Assembly (NCBI GenBank): GCA_900539175.1
Contig: UQAW01000003.1
Span: forward strand, 37,094 to 101,093
DNA from: an uncultured Lachnospiraceae bacterium
Lineage (GTDB): Bacteria > Bacillota > Clostridia > Lachnospirales > Lachnospiraceae
DNA: 64,000 bases
Reading direction: 5' to 3'
Part shown: in pieces, positions 25,067 through 33,990 of the stretch
How the letters are laid out: the number at the start of each line of letters is the position of its first letter
How positions within the stretch are numbered: position 1 is the stretch's first letter
Notes under the pieces: model-generated
Databases searched by the model: none
Told to the model about the DNA's origin: nothing
The model's input: the letters and a program-made list of their open reading frames with translations, nothing else
Translations under genes and position numbers: made by a program

Positions 25067-26425
25067 TTGATACATCAATATAAAAGCAATGGATACAACA
25101 TCGTGCTGGATATTAACAGCGGTTCGGTTCATGTAGTTGATGATCTGGTATATGACGTGCTGGAACAGATGCAGAAGTCCGATGACGGAGAAGAAATCAG
25201 CCGTAATCTGGAAGTCAGGTATCCGTTGGACGAGATAAGAGAAGCAGTGAAAGAATGCGAAGAATTGAAAAGACAGGGAATGTTGTTTACAACAGATATT
25301 TACGAAAAGGCCGTGGATGCTTTTCGGGACCGGCCGGTCGTTGTAAAGGCACTTTGTCTTCACATTGCGCATGACTGCAACCTTGCCTGCCGTTATTGCT
25401 TTGCTGAGGAAGGTGAATATCACGGAAGAAGGGCTTTGATGTCCTTTGAAGTGGGGAAAAAGGCTTTGGATTTTCTGATCGCCAATTCCGGAAGCAGAAG
25501 GAATCTGGAAGTGGATTTCTTCGGCGGAGAACCGCTTATGAACTGGCAGGTGGTGAAGGATCTGGTTGCATATGGCAGGGAACAGGAAAAAGTACATAAT
25601 AAGAATTTCCGTTTCACATTGACAACCAATGGAGTTTTGTTAAATGATGAGATCATGGAATTCTGCAATCGAGAAATGGGAAATGTCGTTTTAAGCATTG
25701 ACGGAAGAAAAGAAGTTCATGATTTCATGCGTCCCTTCCGGAATGGAAAAGGAAGCTATGATCTGATTATACCGAAATTCCAGAAATTTGCGGATAGCCG
25801 GAATCAGGACAAGTATTATGTGCGCGGCACATTTACACATTTCAATCTGGATTTTGCGAAAGATGTCCTGCATCTGGCAGATCTTGGCTTTAAGCAGATT
25901 TCTGTGGAACCGGTCGTGGCTCCGCCGGAAGCCGATTACGCCATCCGGGAGGAAGATTTGCCGATCATCTTTGAACAGTATGACATTCTGGCAAAAGAGA
26001 TGATTCGGCGGGAGAAAGAAGGAAGAGGGTTTAATTTCTTTCATTTTATGATTGATTTGACAGGAGGTCCCTGCGTGTACAAACGTTTGTCCGGCTGTGG
26101 TTCGGGAACGGAGTATCTGGCGGTCACGCCGTGGGGAGATTTCTATCCCTGTCATCAGTTTGTGGGGAATGAAGCATTTTTGCTCGGCAATGTGGAAGAA
26201 GGTGTCGTGCAAAGAGATCTGATCTGTGAATTTCAGCAGTGTAATGTCTATGCCAAAGATGAATGCAGAAACTGTTTTGCGAGATTTTACTGCAGCGGTG
26301 GGTGTGCGGCAAATGCCTATAACTTCCATCAGAAGATTACCGCTGTTTACGAGGTTGGATGTAAGATGCAGCAAAAGCGGATTGAGTGTGCATTGATGAT
26401 AAAGGCAGCATTAGCTGAAGAATAA
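25067..26425 (+). CDS. scfB: Radical SAM thioether maturase of SCIFF
   Basis: Installs Cys-to-Thr thioether crosslinks in the SCIFF peptide. 452 aa. The N-terminal RiPP-recognition part (1-85) opens with IHQYKSNGYNIVLDINSGSVHVVD. The radical SAM cluster motif CNLACRYC gives Cys104, Cys108 and Cys111. The C-terminal SPASM-type region holds many cysteines (GPCVYKRLSGCGSG, YPCHQF, CNVYAKDECRNCFARFYCSGGCAAN) for auxiliary Fe-S clusters. Translation starts at TTG, 8 bases after GGGAG, because family members begin at this residue and no ATG is suitably placed. Confidence 0.95.
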   Translation: MIHQYKSNGYNIVLDINSGSVHVVDDLVYDVLEQMQKSDDGEEISRNLEVRYPLDEIREAVKECEELKRQGMLFTTDIYEKAVDAFRDRPVVVKALCLHIAHDCNLACRYCFAEEGEYHGRRALMSFEVGKKALDFLIANSGSRRNLEVDFFGGEPLMNWQVVKDLVAYGREQEKVHNKNFRFTLTTNGVLLNDEIMEFCNREMGNVVLSIDGRKEVHDFMRPFRNGKGSYDLIIPKFQKFADSRNQDKYYVRGTFTHFNLDFAKDVLHLADLGFKQISVEPVVAPPEADYAIREEDLPIIFEQYDILAKEMIRREKEGRGFNFFHFMIDLTGGPCVYKRLSGCGSGTEYLAVTPWGDFYPCHQFVGNEAFLLGNVEEGVVQRDLICEFQQCNVYAKDECRNCFARFYCSGGCAANAYNFHQKITAVYEVGCKMQQKRIECALMIKAALAEE

Positions 26426-26451
26426 ATCTCAAGACAAAGGGGAAAAAAGAC

Positions 26452-28614
26452 ATGAAGAAAAATCAAAGTATCATCACTCTGATTGTGACGTTGCTGGTGA
26501 CCGTTCTTCTGGGATTTACGGTGGTTGCAGGCTGGGGGCCTACAGGAACCGGTTCCATGAAGAATATTCGTACCGGGCTGGATCTGTCCGGAGGTGTCAG
26601 CATCACCTATCAGGCAAAGGAGAGTAATCCTTCATCAGAAGATATGCAGGATACGATCGGAAAACTTCAGAAACGTGTAGAACAGTACAGTACAGAGGCT
26701 CAGGTTTACCAGCAGGGAAGTAACCGGATCTGTATCGAGATTCCGGGAGCATCGGATGCCAACACAATTCTGCAGGAACTGGGCAAGCCAGGTTCACTGC
26801 TGTTTCAGGATCCGGACGGAAATACGGTTCTGGAGGGAACGGATATTGCCGATGCGCAGGGAGTAACGCAGTCAGATCAAACTACAAATCAGAGAGAATA
26901 TGTTGTTGATCTGACGCTGAATGACAGCGGCAAGAGCAAATTTGCAGAGGCTACACAGGCGAATATCGGAAAAAGTATTTCCATCGTTTATGACGGAGAG
27001 GTGATCAGCGCACCTACTGTCCAGACGGCAATCACTGATGGGAAATGTCAGATTACCGGTATGGAGAGCATTGATGCAGCCAGAGAACTGGCTTCCACCA
27101 TTCGTATCGGTGCATTGTCATTGGAACTGGAGGAGCTGTACTCCAACGTTGTAGCTGCACAGCTTGGCCAAGAAGCGCTTAGTACCAGCGTTGTGGCAGG
27201 GTTGATCGGGATTATCCTGATCGTTATCTTCATGATCTGTGTTTACCGGATTCCTGGTATTGCGGCAGGATGGTCGCTGATTCTTTATACATTCCTGATG
27301 CTGGGGGCTTTGAATGCGTTTGATTTAACACTGACATTGCCGGGAATCGCAGGTATCATCCTGTCGATTGGTATGGCAGTGGATGCAAATGTGATTATTT
27401 ATGCCCGTATCCGTGAGGAAATTTCAGCCGGCAGAAGTGTACGAAACGCTATTTTAGCCGGTTTTCAGAAAGCTTTTTCTGCAATTTTGGATGGCAACGT
27501 TACAACACTGATTGCAGCAGGAATTCTGTATTTCATGGGAACAGGAACAATCCGCGGATTCTCTATCACACTTGCGCTTGGTATTGTGTTGTCTATGATT
27601 TCCGCACTGCTGATTTCCAGAATGCTGATCAGTGCTTTGTATGGTGTTGGGTTTAAGGATGAAAAATTCTTTGGGCGTCAGAAAGAACGCAAGATTGTAA
27701 ATTTTGTTGGAAAGAGAAAAATCTTCTTTATACTTTCGGCAGTGTTGGTTCTGTCTGCACCGGCGGGAATGGGTGTGTTCCAGGCTAAGGATGGACACAC
27801 GCTGAATTTCAGCCTTGAATTTATCGGAGGTACTTCCACAACAGTAACTTTCCCGGAGGATATGAGTATCAGTCAGCTGGACAGCGATGTGCAGCCAGTG
27901 GTTCAGGAAGTAACCGGTGATGCCAATATTATGTTCCAGAAGGTTGTTGACAGTGAAGCCGTTATTATTAAGACACGTGAACTTACCGTAGAGGAGAGAG
28001 AGACGCTGAATCAGTCTCTTGCAGATAATTTCGGTGTGGATAAAGCAGCAATTACAGCAGAGAATATCTCTTCTACCATGAGTGATGAGATGAGATCGGA
28101 TGCGATACTTGCGGTGATCGTGGCTGTTATCTTTATGTTGCTGTACATCTGGTTCCGGTTCAAGGATATCCGGTTTGCTTCCAGTGCCGTACTTGCATTG
28201 GTACATGATATCGTCGTTGTAATTGCATTCTATGCATGGTTCCGGTTCTCAGCAGGTACCACATTTATTGCAGTGCTGCTTACTATTTTAGGTTATTCTA
28301 TCAACGGAACAATTGTTATCTTTGACCGTATCCGTGAGAATCTGCCGATTATGCGCAAAGATGATCTGGATGTGATTGTGAATACATCAATCACACAGAC
28401 GTTGACAAGAACGCTGTACTCATCACTTACAACGTTTGCAACAATTTTTGTTTTATATCTGATGGGTGTTCCGGCAGTCAAGGAATTTGCTCTGCCTATC
28501 ATCATCGGAGTTGTCTGCGGTACTTATACATCTGTATGTATCACGGGTCCGCTTTGGTATGTGTTCAAGACGAAACTGGGCAAAAAGGTTTCCGCTCCGG
28601 CGAAAAAGAAATAA
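26452..28614 (+). CDS. secDF: Protein translocase SecD-SecF fusion
   Basis: SecD and SecF use the membrane gradient to pull proteins out of the Sec channel. One 720-aa chain holds both halves, each with a membrane helix, a large external domain and a five-helix bundle. The SecD half (about 1-400) has NIRTGLDLSGGVSITY and the helix-4 motif SIGMAVDANVIIYARIREE. The SecF half (about 415-720) has FSLEFIGGTSTTV and YSINGTIVIFDRIRENL. Its position directly after scfB is conserved in Clostridia and hints at export of the modified peptide, though a general secretion role is certain. Confidence 0.94.
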   Translation: MKKNQSIITLIVTLLVTVLLGFTVVAGWGPTGTGSMKNIRTGLDLSGGVSITYQAKESNPSSEDMQDTIGKLQKRVEQYSTEAQVYQQGSNRICIEIPGASDANTILQELGKPGSLLFQDPDGNTVLEGTDIADAQGVTQSDQTTNQREYVVDLTLNDSGKSKFAEATQANIGKSISIVYDGEVISAPTVQTAITDGKCQITGMESIDAARELASTIRIGALSLELEELYSNVVAAQLGQEALSTSVVAGLIGIILIVIFMICVYRIPGIAAGWSLILYTFLMLGALNAFDLTLTLPGIAGIILSIGMAVDANVIIYARIREEISAGRSVRNAILAGFQKAFSAILDGNVTTLIAAGILYFMGTGTIRGFSITLALGIVLSMISALLISRMLISALYGVGFKDEKFFGRQKERKIVNFVGKRKIFFILSAVLVLSAPAGMGVFQAKDGHTLNFSLEFIGGTSTTVTFPEDMSISQLDSDVQPVVQEVTGDANIMFQKVVDSEAVIIKTRELTVEERETLNQSLADNFGVDKAAITAENISSTMSDEMRSDAILAVIVAVIFMLLYIWFRFKDIRFASSAVLALVHDIVVVIAFYAWFRFSAGTTFIAVLLTILGYSINGTIVIFDRIRENLPIMRKDDLDVIVNTSITQTLTRTLYSSLTTFATIFVLYLMGVPAVKEFALPIIIGVVCGTYTSVCITGPLWYVFKTKLGKKVSAPAKKK

Positions 28615-28621
28615 GAAAGAC

Positions 28622-28656
28622 AGGGCTGCTGCAGATATTGCGGCGGCCCTTTTTGA
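28622..28656 (+). terminator. Terminator after secDF
   Basis: AGGGCTGCTGC / GCGGCGGCCCT stem with a 7-base loop and TTTTT. The recJ ribosome site GAGGT follows at once, so recJ may depend on readthrough. Confidence 0.82.
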
Positions 28657-28665
28657 GGTAATTAG

Positions 28666-30381
28666 ATGGAAAAATGGGTAGTAAAGGCAAAAAAAGCTGA
28701 TTTTCAGAAAATCGGAGTGGATTTTCACATTGATCCAGTGATTGCAAGGCTGATACGAAACAGGGATGTTATCGGATATGATGCAATGGAAGAATACCTT
28801 CATGGCGATTTGAAAAATCTTGCAGATGTCTGGCAGCTGAAGGATATAGAAAAGGCTGTGGAGCTGCTGAATACAGGTATTCGTGAAAAAAAGAAGATTC
28901 GGATTATCGGTGATTATGATATCGATGGGATTATGGCAACATATGTCCTTTTGCGGGGTCTGGAACGGGTAGGGGCCAATGTAGATACACAGATTCCCAA
29001 CAGAATTACAGATGGATATGGCTTGAATGAATCCCTGGTTCGTGAAGCGGCCCGGGAGGGTGCTGAGATGATTCTTACCTGCGACAACGGAATCGCTGCC
29101 TCAGAGCAGATCAGAATTGCCAGGGAATTGGGACTGCAGGTAATTGTAACAGATCATCACGAGGTACCATATGAAGAAGGAGAGGATGGAGCACGTAAGT
29201 TTATTCTGCCTCCCGCAGATGCAGTTATTAATCCCAAGCAGGCTGATTGCGGGTATCCGTTTAAAGGACTCTGCGGAGCTGCAGTGGCATGGAAAGTAAT
29301 CTGTGCCTTGTATGAACAAATGGGGATCCCAAAGTCTGAGACAGAAGAATTTTTAGAATATGTGGCCATTGCCACAGTAGGAGATGTAATGGAACTTCAG
29401 GGGGAAAACCGTATTCTGGTAAAGGAAGGGCTGAGACGTCTGCATACTACAGAGAACCAGGGACTTCTGGAATTGATGCGGGCCAATAATCTGGAACCGG
29501 AGCAGATAAATACTTACCATATCGGTTTTATACTTGGACCATGTCTGAATGCCAGCGGACGTCTGGATACAGCAAAGCGTGCGCTCGAAATGCTTTGTGC
29601 CAAACAGCCGGAGGAAGCTGCCCGGTTGGCGGGGGATCTGAAAGCCCTGAATGACAGCCGCAAAGAGATGACGGTAAATGGAACAGAAGAGGCAATACGT
29701 CTTGTGGAAGAATCTGATCTGAAGAAGGATCGTGTTCTGGTTGTATATCTTCCAGAGTGTCATGAAAGTCTGGCAGGTATCATTGCGGGAAGACTAAAAG
29801 AACATTATCATAGACCTGCGTTTGTATTGACAAAAACGGAGGAAGGGATAAAAGGGAGCGGTCGTTCGATTGAAGCTTATTCAATGTATGAAGAACTTTG
29901 CAAATGCAGGGAAGTGTTGACAAAATTCGGCGGACACCCGATGGCAGCAGGGATATCTCTGAAAGAAGAAAATATTCAGATACTACATAAGAAATTAAAT
30001 GAAAATTGTACGTTGACGGAGGAGGATCTTGCGGAAAAAGTGGTAATTGACATGATGATGCCTATTGCTTATATCAGCAGAAGACTAATTCAGCAAATAG
30101 ATCTTCTTGAACCCTTTGGGGCTGGGAACAAAAAACCTCTTTTTGTGCAGAAAAATTTGAATGTCAGTCGTGTCAGAATTCTGGGCAAAAACCGGAATGT
30201 GGCAAAAACTCAGGTGGTTGATGAGCATGGTTATGCTATGGATGCGTTGTATTTCGGAGATGTGGAAAAGTTTCAGGAATATGCGGCAGGACATCGCCGA
30301 ATGATGCTTACTTATTATCCCACAATTAATTCTTATATGGGGCGTGAGACACTTCAGATCACAATACAAAATTACCGATAA
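28666..30381 (+). CDS. recJ: Single-stranded-DNA exonuclease RecJ
   Basis: A 5'-3' ssDNA exonuclease acting in recombination and mismatch and base-excision repair. 571 aa, complete. The DHH phosphoesterase motifs are IIGDYDIDGIMA (about 82), LTCDNGI, VTDHHEVP (about 164) and the DHHA1-type C-terminal motif TKFGGHPMAAGISL. The OB-fold region closes the protein. GAGG is placed 6-7 bases before ATG. Confidence 0.95.
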   Translation: MEKWVVKAKKADFQKIGVDFHIDPVIARLIRNRDVIGYDAMEEYLHGDLKNLADVWQLKDIEKAVELLNTGIREKKKIRIIGDYDIDGIMATYVLLRGLERVGANVDTQIPNRITDGYGLNESLVREAAREGAEMILTCDNGIAASEQIRIARELGLQVIVTDHHEVPYEEGEDGARKFILPPADAVINPKQADCGYPFKGLCGAAVAWKVICALYEQMGIPKSETEEFLEYVAIATVGDVMELQGENRILVKEGLRRLHTTENQGLLELMRANNLEPEQINTYHIGFILGPCLNASGRLDTAKRALEMLCAKQPEEAARLAGDLKALNDSRKEMTVNGTEEAIRLVEESDLKKDRVLVVYLPECHESLAGIIAGRLKEHYHRPAFVLTKTEEGIKGSGRSIEAYSMYEELCKCREVLTKFGGHPMAAGISLKEENIQILHKKLNENCTLTEEDLAEKVVIDMMMPIAYISRRLIQQIDLLEPFGAGNKKPLFVQKNLNVSRVRILGKNRNVAKTQVVDEHGYAMDALYFGDVEKFQEYAAGHRRMMLTYYPTINSYMGRETLQITIQNYR

Positions 30382-30392
30382 CAGGAAAAAAG

Positions 30393-30421
30393 TTGATTCC
30401 ATCAGAAAAGAATGCTATAAT
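30393..30421 (+). promoter_or_regulatory. Promoter of the apt-relA operon
   Basis: TTGATT, 17-base spacer, perfect TATAAT, 10 bases after recJ. Confidence 0.87.
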
Positions 30422-30473
30422 TTGTATTGTGATGTCAAAAATAACATTTTAACGAATAAAAGGGGTGCCTGAT

Positions 30474-30998
30474 ATGAAAAAGTTAGAAGATTATGTAGTA
30501 AGTATTCCGGATTTCCCGGAGGCCGGTGTTGTTTTTCGGGATGTGACCAGTATTCTTCAGGATGCTGACGGATTGCAGCTTGCGATTGATTCGCTGCAGA
30601 GACTGCTTGAGGGAGTTGAGTTTGATGTGCTTGCAGGAACTGAATCCCGTGGTTTTATTTTCGGCGTTCCGGTTGCTTATAATATGCATAAGCCTTTCGT
30701 ACCAATTCGTAAAAAGGGCAAGCTTCCCCGGGAGACAATAGAATGCAGTTATGAACTTGAATATGGAAGTGCCACGATAGAGATGCACAAAGATGCCATC
30801 AAACCGGGACAGAAAGTAGTCCTGGTGGATGATCTGATTGCAACCGGAGGTACCATCGAAGCGTGTGCAAAGATGATGGAGGCTCAGGGTGCAGAAGTAG
30901 TCAAGATTATATTTCTGATGGAGCTGGCAGGTCTGAAGGGCAGGGAAAAACTCCAGAAATATGATGTTGCTTCTGTAATTTGTTATGAAGGAAAGTAA
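30474..30998 (+). CDS. apt: Adenine phosphoribosyltransferase
   Basis: Salvages adenine to AMP with PRPP. 174 aa with the PRPP motif VVLVDDLIATGGT near residue 120, and the N-terminal FPEAGVVFRDVTSILQD typical of Apt. AAAGGGG lies 8 bases before this ATG; an in-frame GTG 9 bases upstream overlaps the ribosome site. First gene of a run leading into relA. Apt next to relA is a common Firmicutes arrangement linking purine salvage and stringent control. Confidence 0.96.
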   Translation: MKKLEDYVVSIPDFPEAGVVFRDVTSILQDADGLQLAIDSLQRLLEGVEFDVLAGTESRGFIFGVPVAYNMHKPFVPIRKKGKLPRETIECSYELEYGSATIEMHKDAIKPGQKVVLVDDLIATGGTIEACAKMMEAQGAEVVKIIFLMELAGLKGREKLQKYDVASVICYEGK

Positions 30999-31048
30999 AA
31001 TACGAGTTACCATTCACTGAATTAATTTTGGCATAAGTGAGGAAATGT

Positions 31049-33355
31049 ATGGACGCTGATACAAAGATTCTGGAAAAGGAAAAACTAAAGCAGGAGATTG
31101 AAGCCGTGGATGCCGGCGTGAAATCCATGAAGGATTTTACCAGTCCTGATGTGCTGTATCAGGAGTTAATTGCCAGTGTGAAAAGGTATCATCCATCGGC
31201 AGATATTTCGCTGATTGACAAAGCATACCGGACAGCCTATGAAGCACATAAATCACAAAAACGCAAATCAGGGGAACCTTATATCATTCATCCGTTGTGC
31301 GTCGGAATCATTCTGGCAGATCTGGAACTGGATAAAGAGACCATCGCCGCAGGACTTCTGCATGATGTGGTGGAAGACACCATTATGACAGTGGAAGAAC
31401 TGAAGGTGGAATACGGAGAAGAAGTTGCTTTGATCGTGGATGGAGTCACGAAGCTGGGACGTCTGAGCTATTCGGTTGATAAGGTGGAAGAACAGGCCGA
31501 GAATCTGCGTAAGATGTTCCTGGCGATGGCAAAGGATATCCGGGTGATTCTGGTGAAACTGGCTGACCGTCTTCATAATATGAGGACGGCAAAATACTGG
31601 TCTCCACCCAAGCAGAAAGAAAAGGCAAGAGAGACGATGGATATTTATGCTCCCATTGCCCAGCGTCTTGGTATTTCCAAAATTAAAGTGGAACTGGATG
31701 ATCTTTCTCTGAAATATCTGGAGTCGGACGCTTATTATGACCTGGTAGAACAGGTGAATATGAAAAAAAGTGAACGGCAGGACTTTGTGGATGCGATTGT
31801 AGAGGAAGTGAAGCATCATATCGACGAGTCGGGAATTGAAGGGCAGGTTTCCGGACGGATCAAGCATTTCTTCAGTATTTATAAAAAGATGGTCAATCAG
31901 CATAAAACATTGGAACAGATTTATGACTTATTTGCTGTGCGGATTATTGTGGAAAGTGTGAAGGATTGTTATGCGGCACTTGGAGTTATTCATGAAATGT
32001 ATACTCCGATCCCCGGAAGGTTTAAGGATTATATCGCGATGCCGAAGCCAAATATGTATCAGTCTTTGCATACGACGCTGATTGGACCCAACGGGCAGCC
32101 TTTTGAGATACAGATCCGTACTTTTGAGATGCACCGTACTGCAGAATACGGGATTGCCGCCCATTGGAAATATAAGGAGGCATCGGACGGAAAGACATCC
32201 GGTCCGGAGCAGGAAGAAGAGAAATTAAGCTGGCTGCGCCAGATTCTGGAGTGGCAGCAGGATATGTCAGATAATAAAGAGTTCATGAGCCTGTTGAAAA
32301 GTGATCTGGATCTTTTTGCTGATAATGTTTATTGTTTCAGCCCGGCAGGGGATGTAAAGACACTGCCGAGCGGTTCCTGTACCATTGATTTTGCATATAT
32401 GATACATTCGGCTGTCGGCAATAGGATGGTGGGGGCGCGTGTAAACGGGAAAATGGTTCCGATTGAATATCAGCTCCGCAACGGTGATCGTGTAGAGATT
32501 CTCGTTTCCCAGAACTCCAGAGGTCCCAGCCGCGACTGGCTGAAAATTGTAAAAAGTTCACAGGCAAAGAACCGGATTAACCAGTGGTTTAAGGCACAGC
32601 TCAAAGAGGATAATATCTTAAAGGGCAAGGAGATGCTGACGAATTATGCGAAGCTGAAAGGAAAGACGCTTGGGATTTATCTGAAACCCCGGTTTATGGA
32701 AACAGTTATGCATAAGTATGGTTTCCGTGACTGGGATTCGGTATTAGCAGCTTTGGGGCACGGAGGCCTGAAAGAGGGACAGATTTTAAATAAGCTGATG
32801 GAGGCTTATGAGAAGGAGCATAAGGCGCAGATTACCGATCTGGAGGTGCTTCAGTCTGTTGCCGTAGAGGGAAAGACAGAAATACCGGTAACAAAATCCA
32901 AAGGGGGGATTGTTGTACGCGGCATTCATGATGTGGCAGTCCGCTTTTCCAAATGCTGTTCTCCGATTCCGGGAGATGAAATTGTGGGCTTTGTTACCAG
33001 AGGGCGTGGAATTACGATCCATAGGACAGATTGTATCAATGTGATGAATCTTCCGGAACAGGAGCGCGCCCGTCTGATTGATGCGGAATGGGAACCGGAC
33101 AGCCTTCATGGAAAGACGTATACGGTAGAAATTAATGTCTATGCCAATAACCGTACGGGATTGTTGGTTGATCTTTCTAAATTGTTTGCAGAACGCAAGA
33201 TTGATATCAGCGCAATGAATATCCGTACCAGTAAACAAGGGACGGCTACGGTTGATATGGCATTTGATGTGAAGAGTAAGGAAGAATTAAACAGCCTGAT
33301 CGAGAAGATACGTCAGGTGGAGAGTGTGATTGATATAGAACGTTCGAGAGGATAG
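31049..33355 (+). CDS. relA: Bifunctional (p)ppGpp synthetase/hydrolase (Rel)
   Basis: Makes and degrades (p)ppGpp in response to amino acid starvation. 768 aa with the full long-RSH order: HD hydrolase (HDVVEDT near residue 105), synthetase domain (about 235-390, with KDYIAMPKPNMYQSLHT), TGS (VYCFSPAGDVKTLPSGS), zinc-finger/helical region (FSKCCSPIPGDEIVGFVTRGRG) and ACT domain at the end. Both catalytic halves look intact. The ATG at 31049 has GTGAGGA 5 bases upstream; an in-frame GTG at 31037 overlaps that site. Confidence 0.96.
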   Translation: MDADTKILEKEKLKQEIEAVDAGVKSMKDFTSPDVLYQELIASVKRYHPSADISLIDKAYRTAYEAHKSQKRKSGEPYIIHPLCVGIILADLELDKETIAAGLLHDVVEDTIMTVEELKVEYGEEVALIVDGVTKLGRLSYSVDKVEEQAENLRKMFLAMAKDIRVILVKLADRLHNMRTAKYWSPPKQKEKARETMDIYAPIAQRLGISKIKVELDDLSLKYLESDAYYDLVEQVNMKKSERQDFVDAIVEEVKHHIDESGIEGQVSGRIKHFFSIYKKMVNQHKTLEQIYDLFAVRIIVESVKDCYAALGVIHEMYTPIPGRFKDYIAMPKPNMYQSLHTTLIGPNGQPFEIQIRTFEMHRTAEYGIAAHWKYKEASDGKTSGPEQEEEKLSWLRQILEWQQDMSDNKEFMSLLKSDLDLFADNVYCFSPAGDVKTLPSGSCTIDFAYMIHSAVGNRMVGARVNGKMVPIEYQLRNGDRVEILVSQNSRGPSRDWLKIVKSSQAKNRINQWFKAQLKEDNILKGKEMLTNYAKLKGKTLGIYLKPRFMETVMHKYGFRDWDSVLAALGHGGLKEGQILNKLMEAYEKEHKAQITDLEVLQSVAVEGKTEIPVTKSKGGIVVRGIHDVAVRFSKCCSPIPGDEIVGFVTRGRGITIHRTDCINVMNLPEQERARLIDAEWEPDSLHGKTYTVEINVYANNRTGLLVDLSKLFAERKIDISAMNIRTSKQGTATVDMAFDVKSKEELNSLIEKIRQVESVIDIERSRG

Positions 33356-33359
33356 TAGA

Positions 33360-33989
33360 ATGGCTAAGATTGAGATTCGTAATCTTGTTTTGGGAATGGT
33401 GGCAACAAACACTTATTTCGTGATGAATCAGCAGACGAAGGAGATGCTGCTGATTGATCCGGCGGATGAACCGGAGACGATGGAACAGCAGGTGCTCAGG
33501 ATGGAGGGAGAACCGAAGGCGGTGTTGTTGACACACGGGCATTTTGACCATATGATGGCTGCATCTGCTTGTGCCGCGAAGTATGGAATTTCGGTTTATG
33601 CCCATGAATTGGAGGAAGAAGTGCTGGAGAATGCGCAGTATAATCTGTCTGGCCGATGGATGCATGCATATACGATGAAGGCCGATCGGCTGGTAAAGGA
33701 CGGCGATATCCTGAACCTTGCAGGTTTCAGGATCTGTGTGTATCATACACCGGGGCATACCCAGGGAAGTGTCTGTTACTATCTGCCGGAAGAAGCCGTA
33801 TTATTTTCCGGAGATACGATATTTGCCCAGTCTTATGGCAGGACGGATTTTCCAACGTCCAGTATGAAAGATATGCAAAAAAGCGTGGCAAAGATTCTCC
33901 TGAAATTGCCGGATAATACGGACATTTATCCGGGACATAATGAAGCCACAACCATTGCCATAGAAAAGAGGTACAATCCCCTTGCTTAG
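33360..33989 (+). CDS. Metallo-beta-lactamase-fold hydrolase (glyoxalase II-like)
   Basis: 209 aa with the di-metal motif THGHFDH (residue about 59), and further ligands in HTPGHTQGS, FSGDTIF and YPGHNEATT. This is the set seen in YcbL/glyoxalase II-like thioesterases. Substrate unknown; hydrolysis of a thioester such as S-lactoylglutathione analogues is a family guess. It starts 4 bases after the relA stop and ends one base before hemZ, so it is part of the same operon, as in many Clostridia and Bacilli. Confidence 0.88.
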   Translation: MAKIEIRNLVLGMVATNTYFVMNQQTKEMLLIDPADEPETMEQQVLRMEGEPKAVLLTHGHFDHMMAASACAAKYGISVYAHELEEEVLENAQYNLSGRWMHAYTMKADRLVKDGDILNLAGFRICVYHTPGHTQGSVCYYLPEEAVLFSGDTIFAQSYGRTDFPTSSMKDMQKSVAKILLKLPDNTDIYPGHNEATTIAIEKRYNPLA

Positions 33990-33990
33990 C

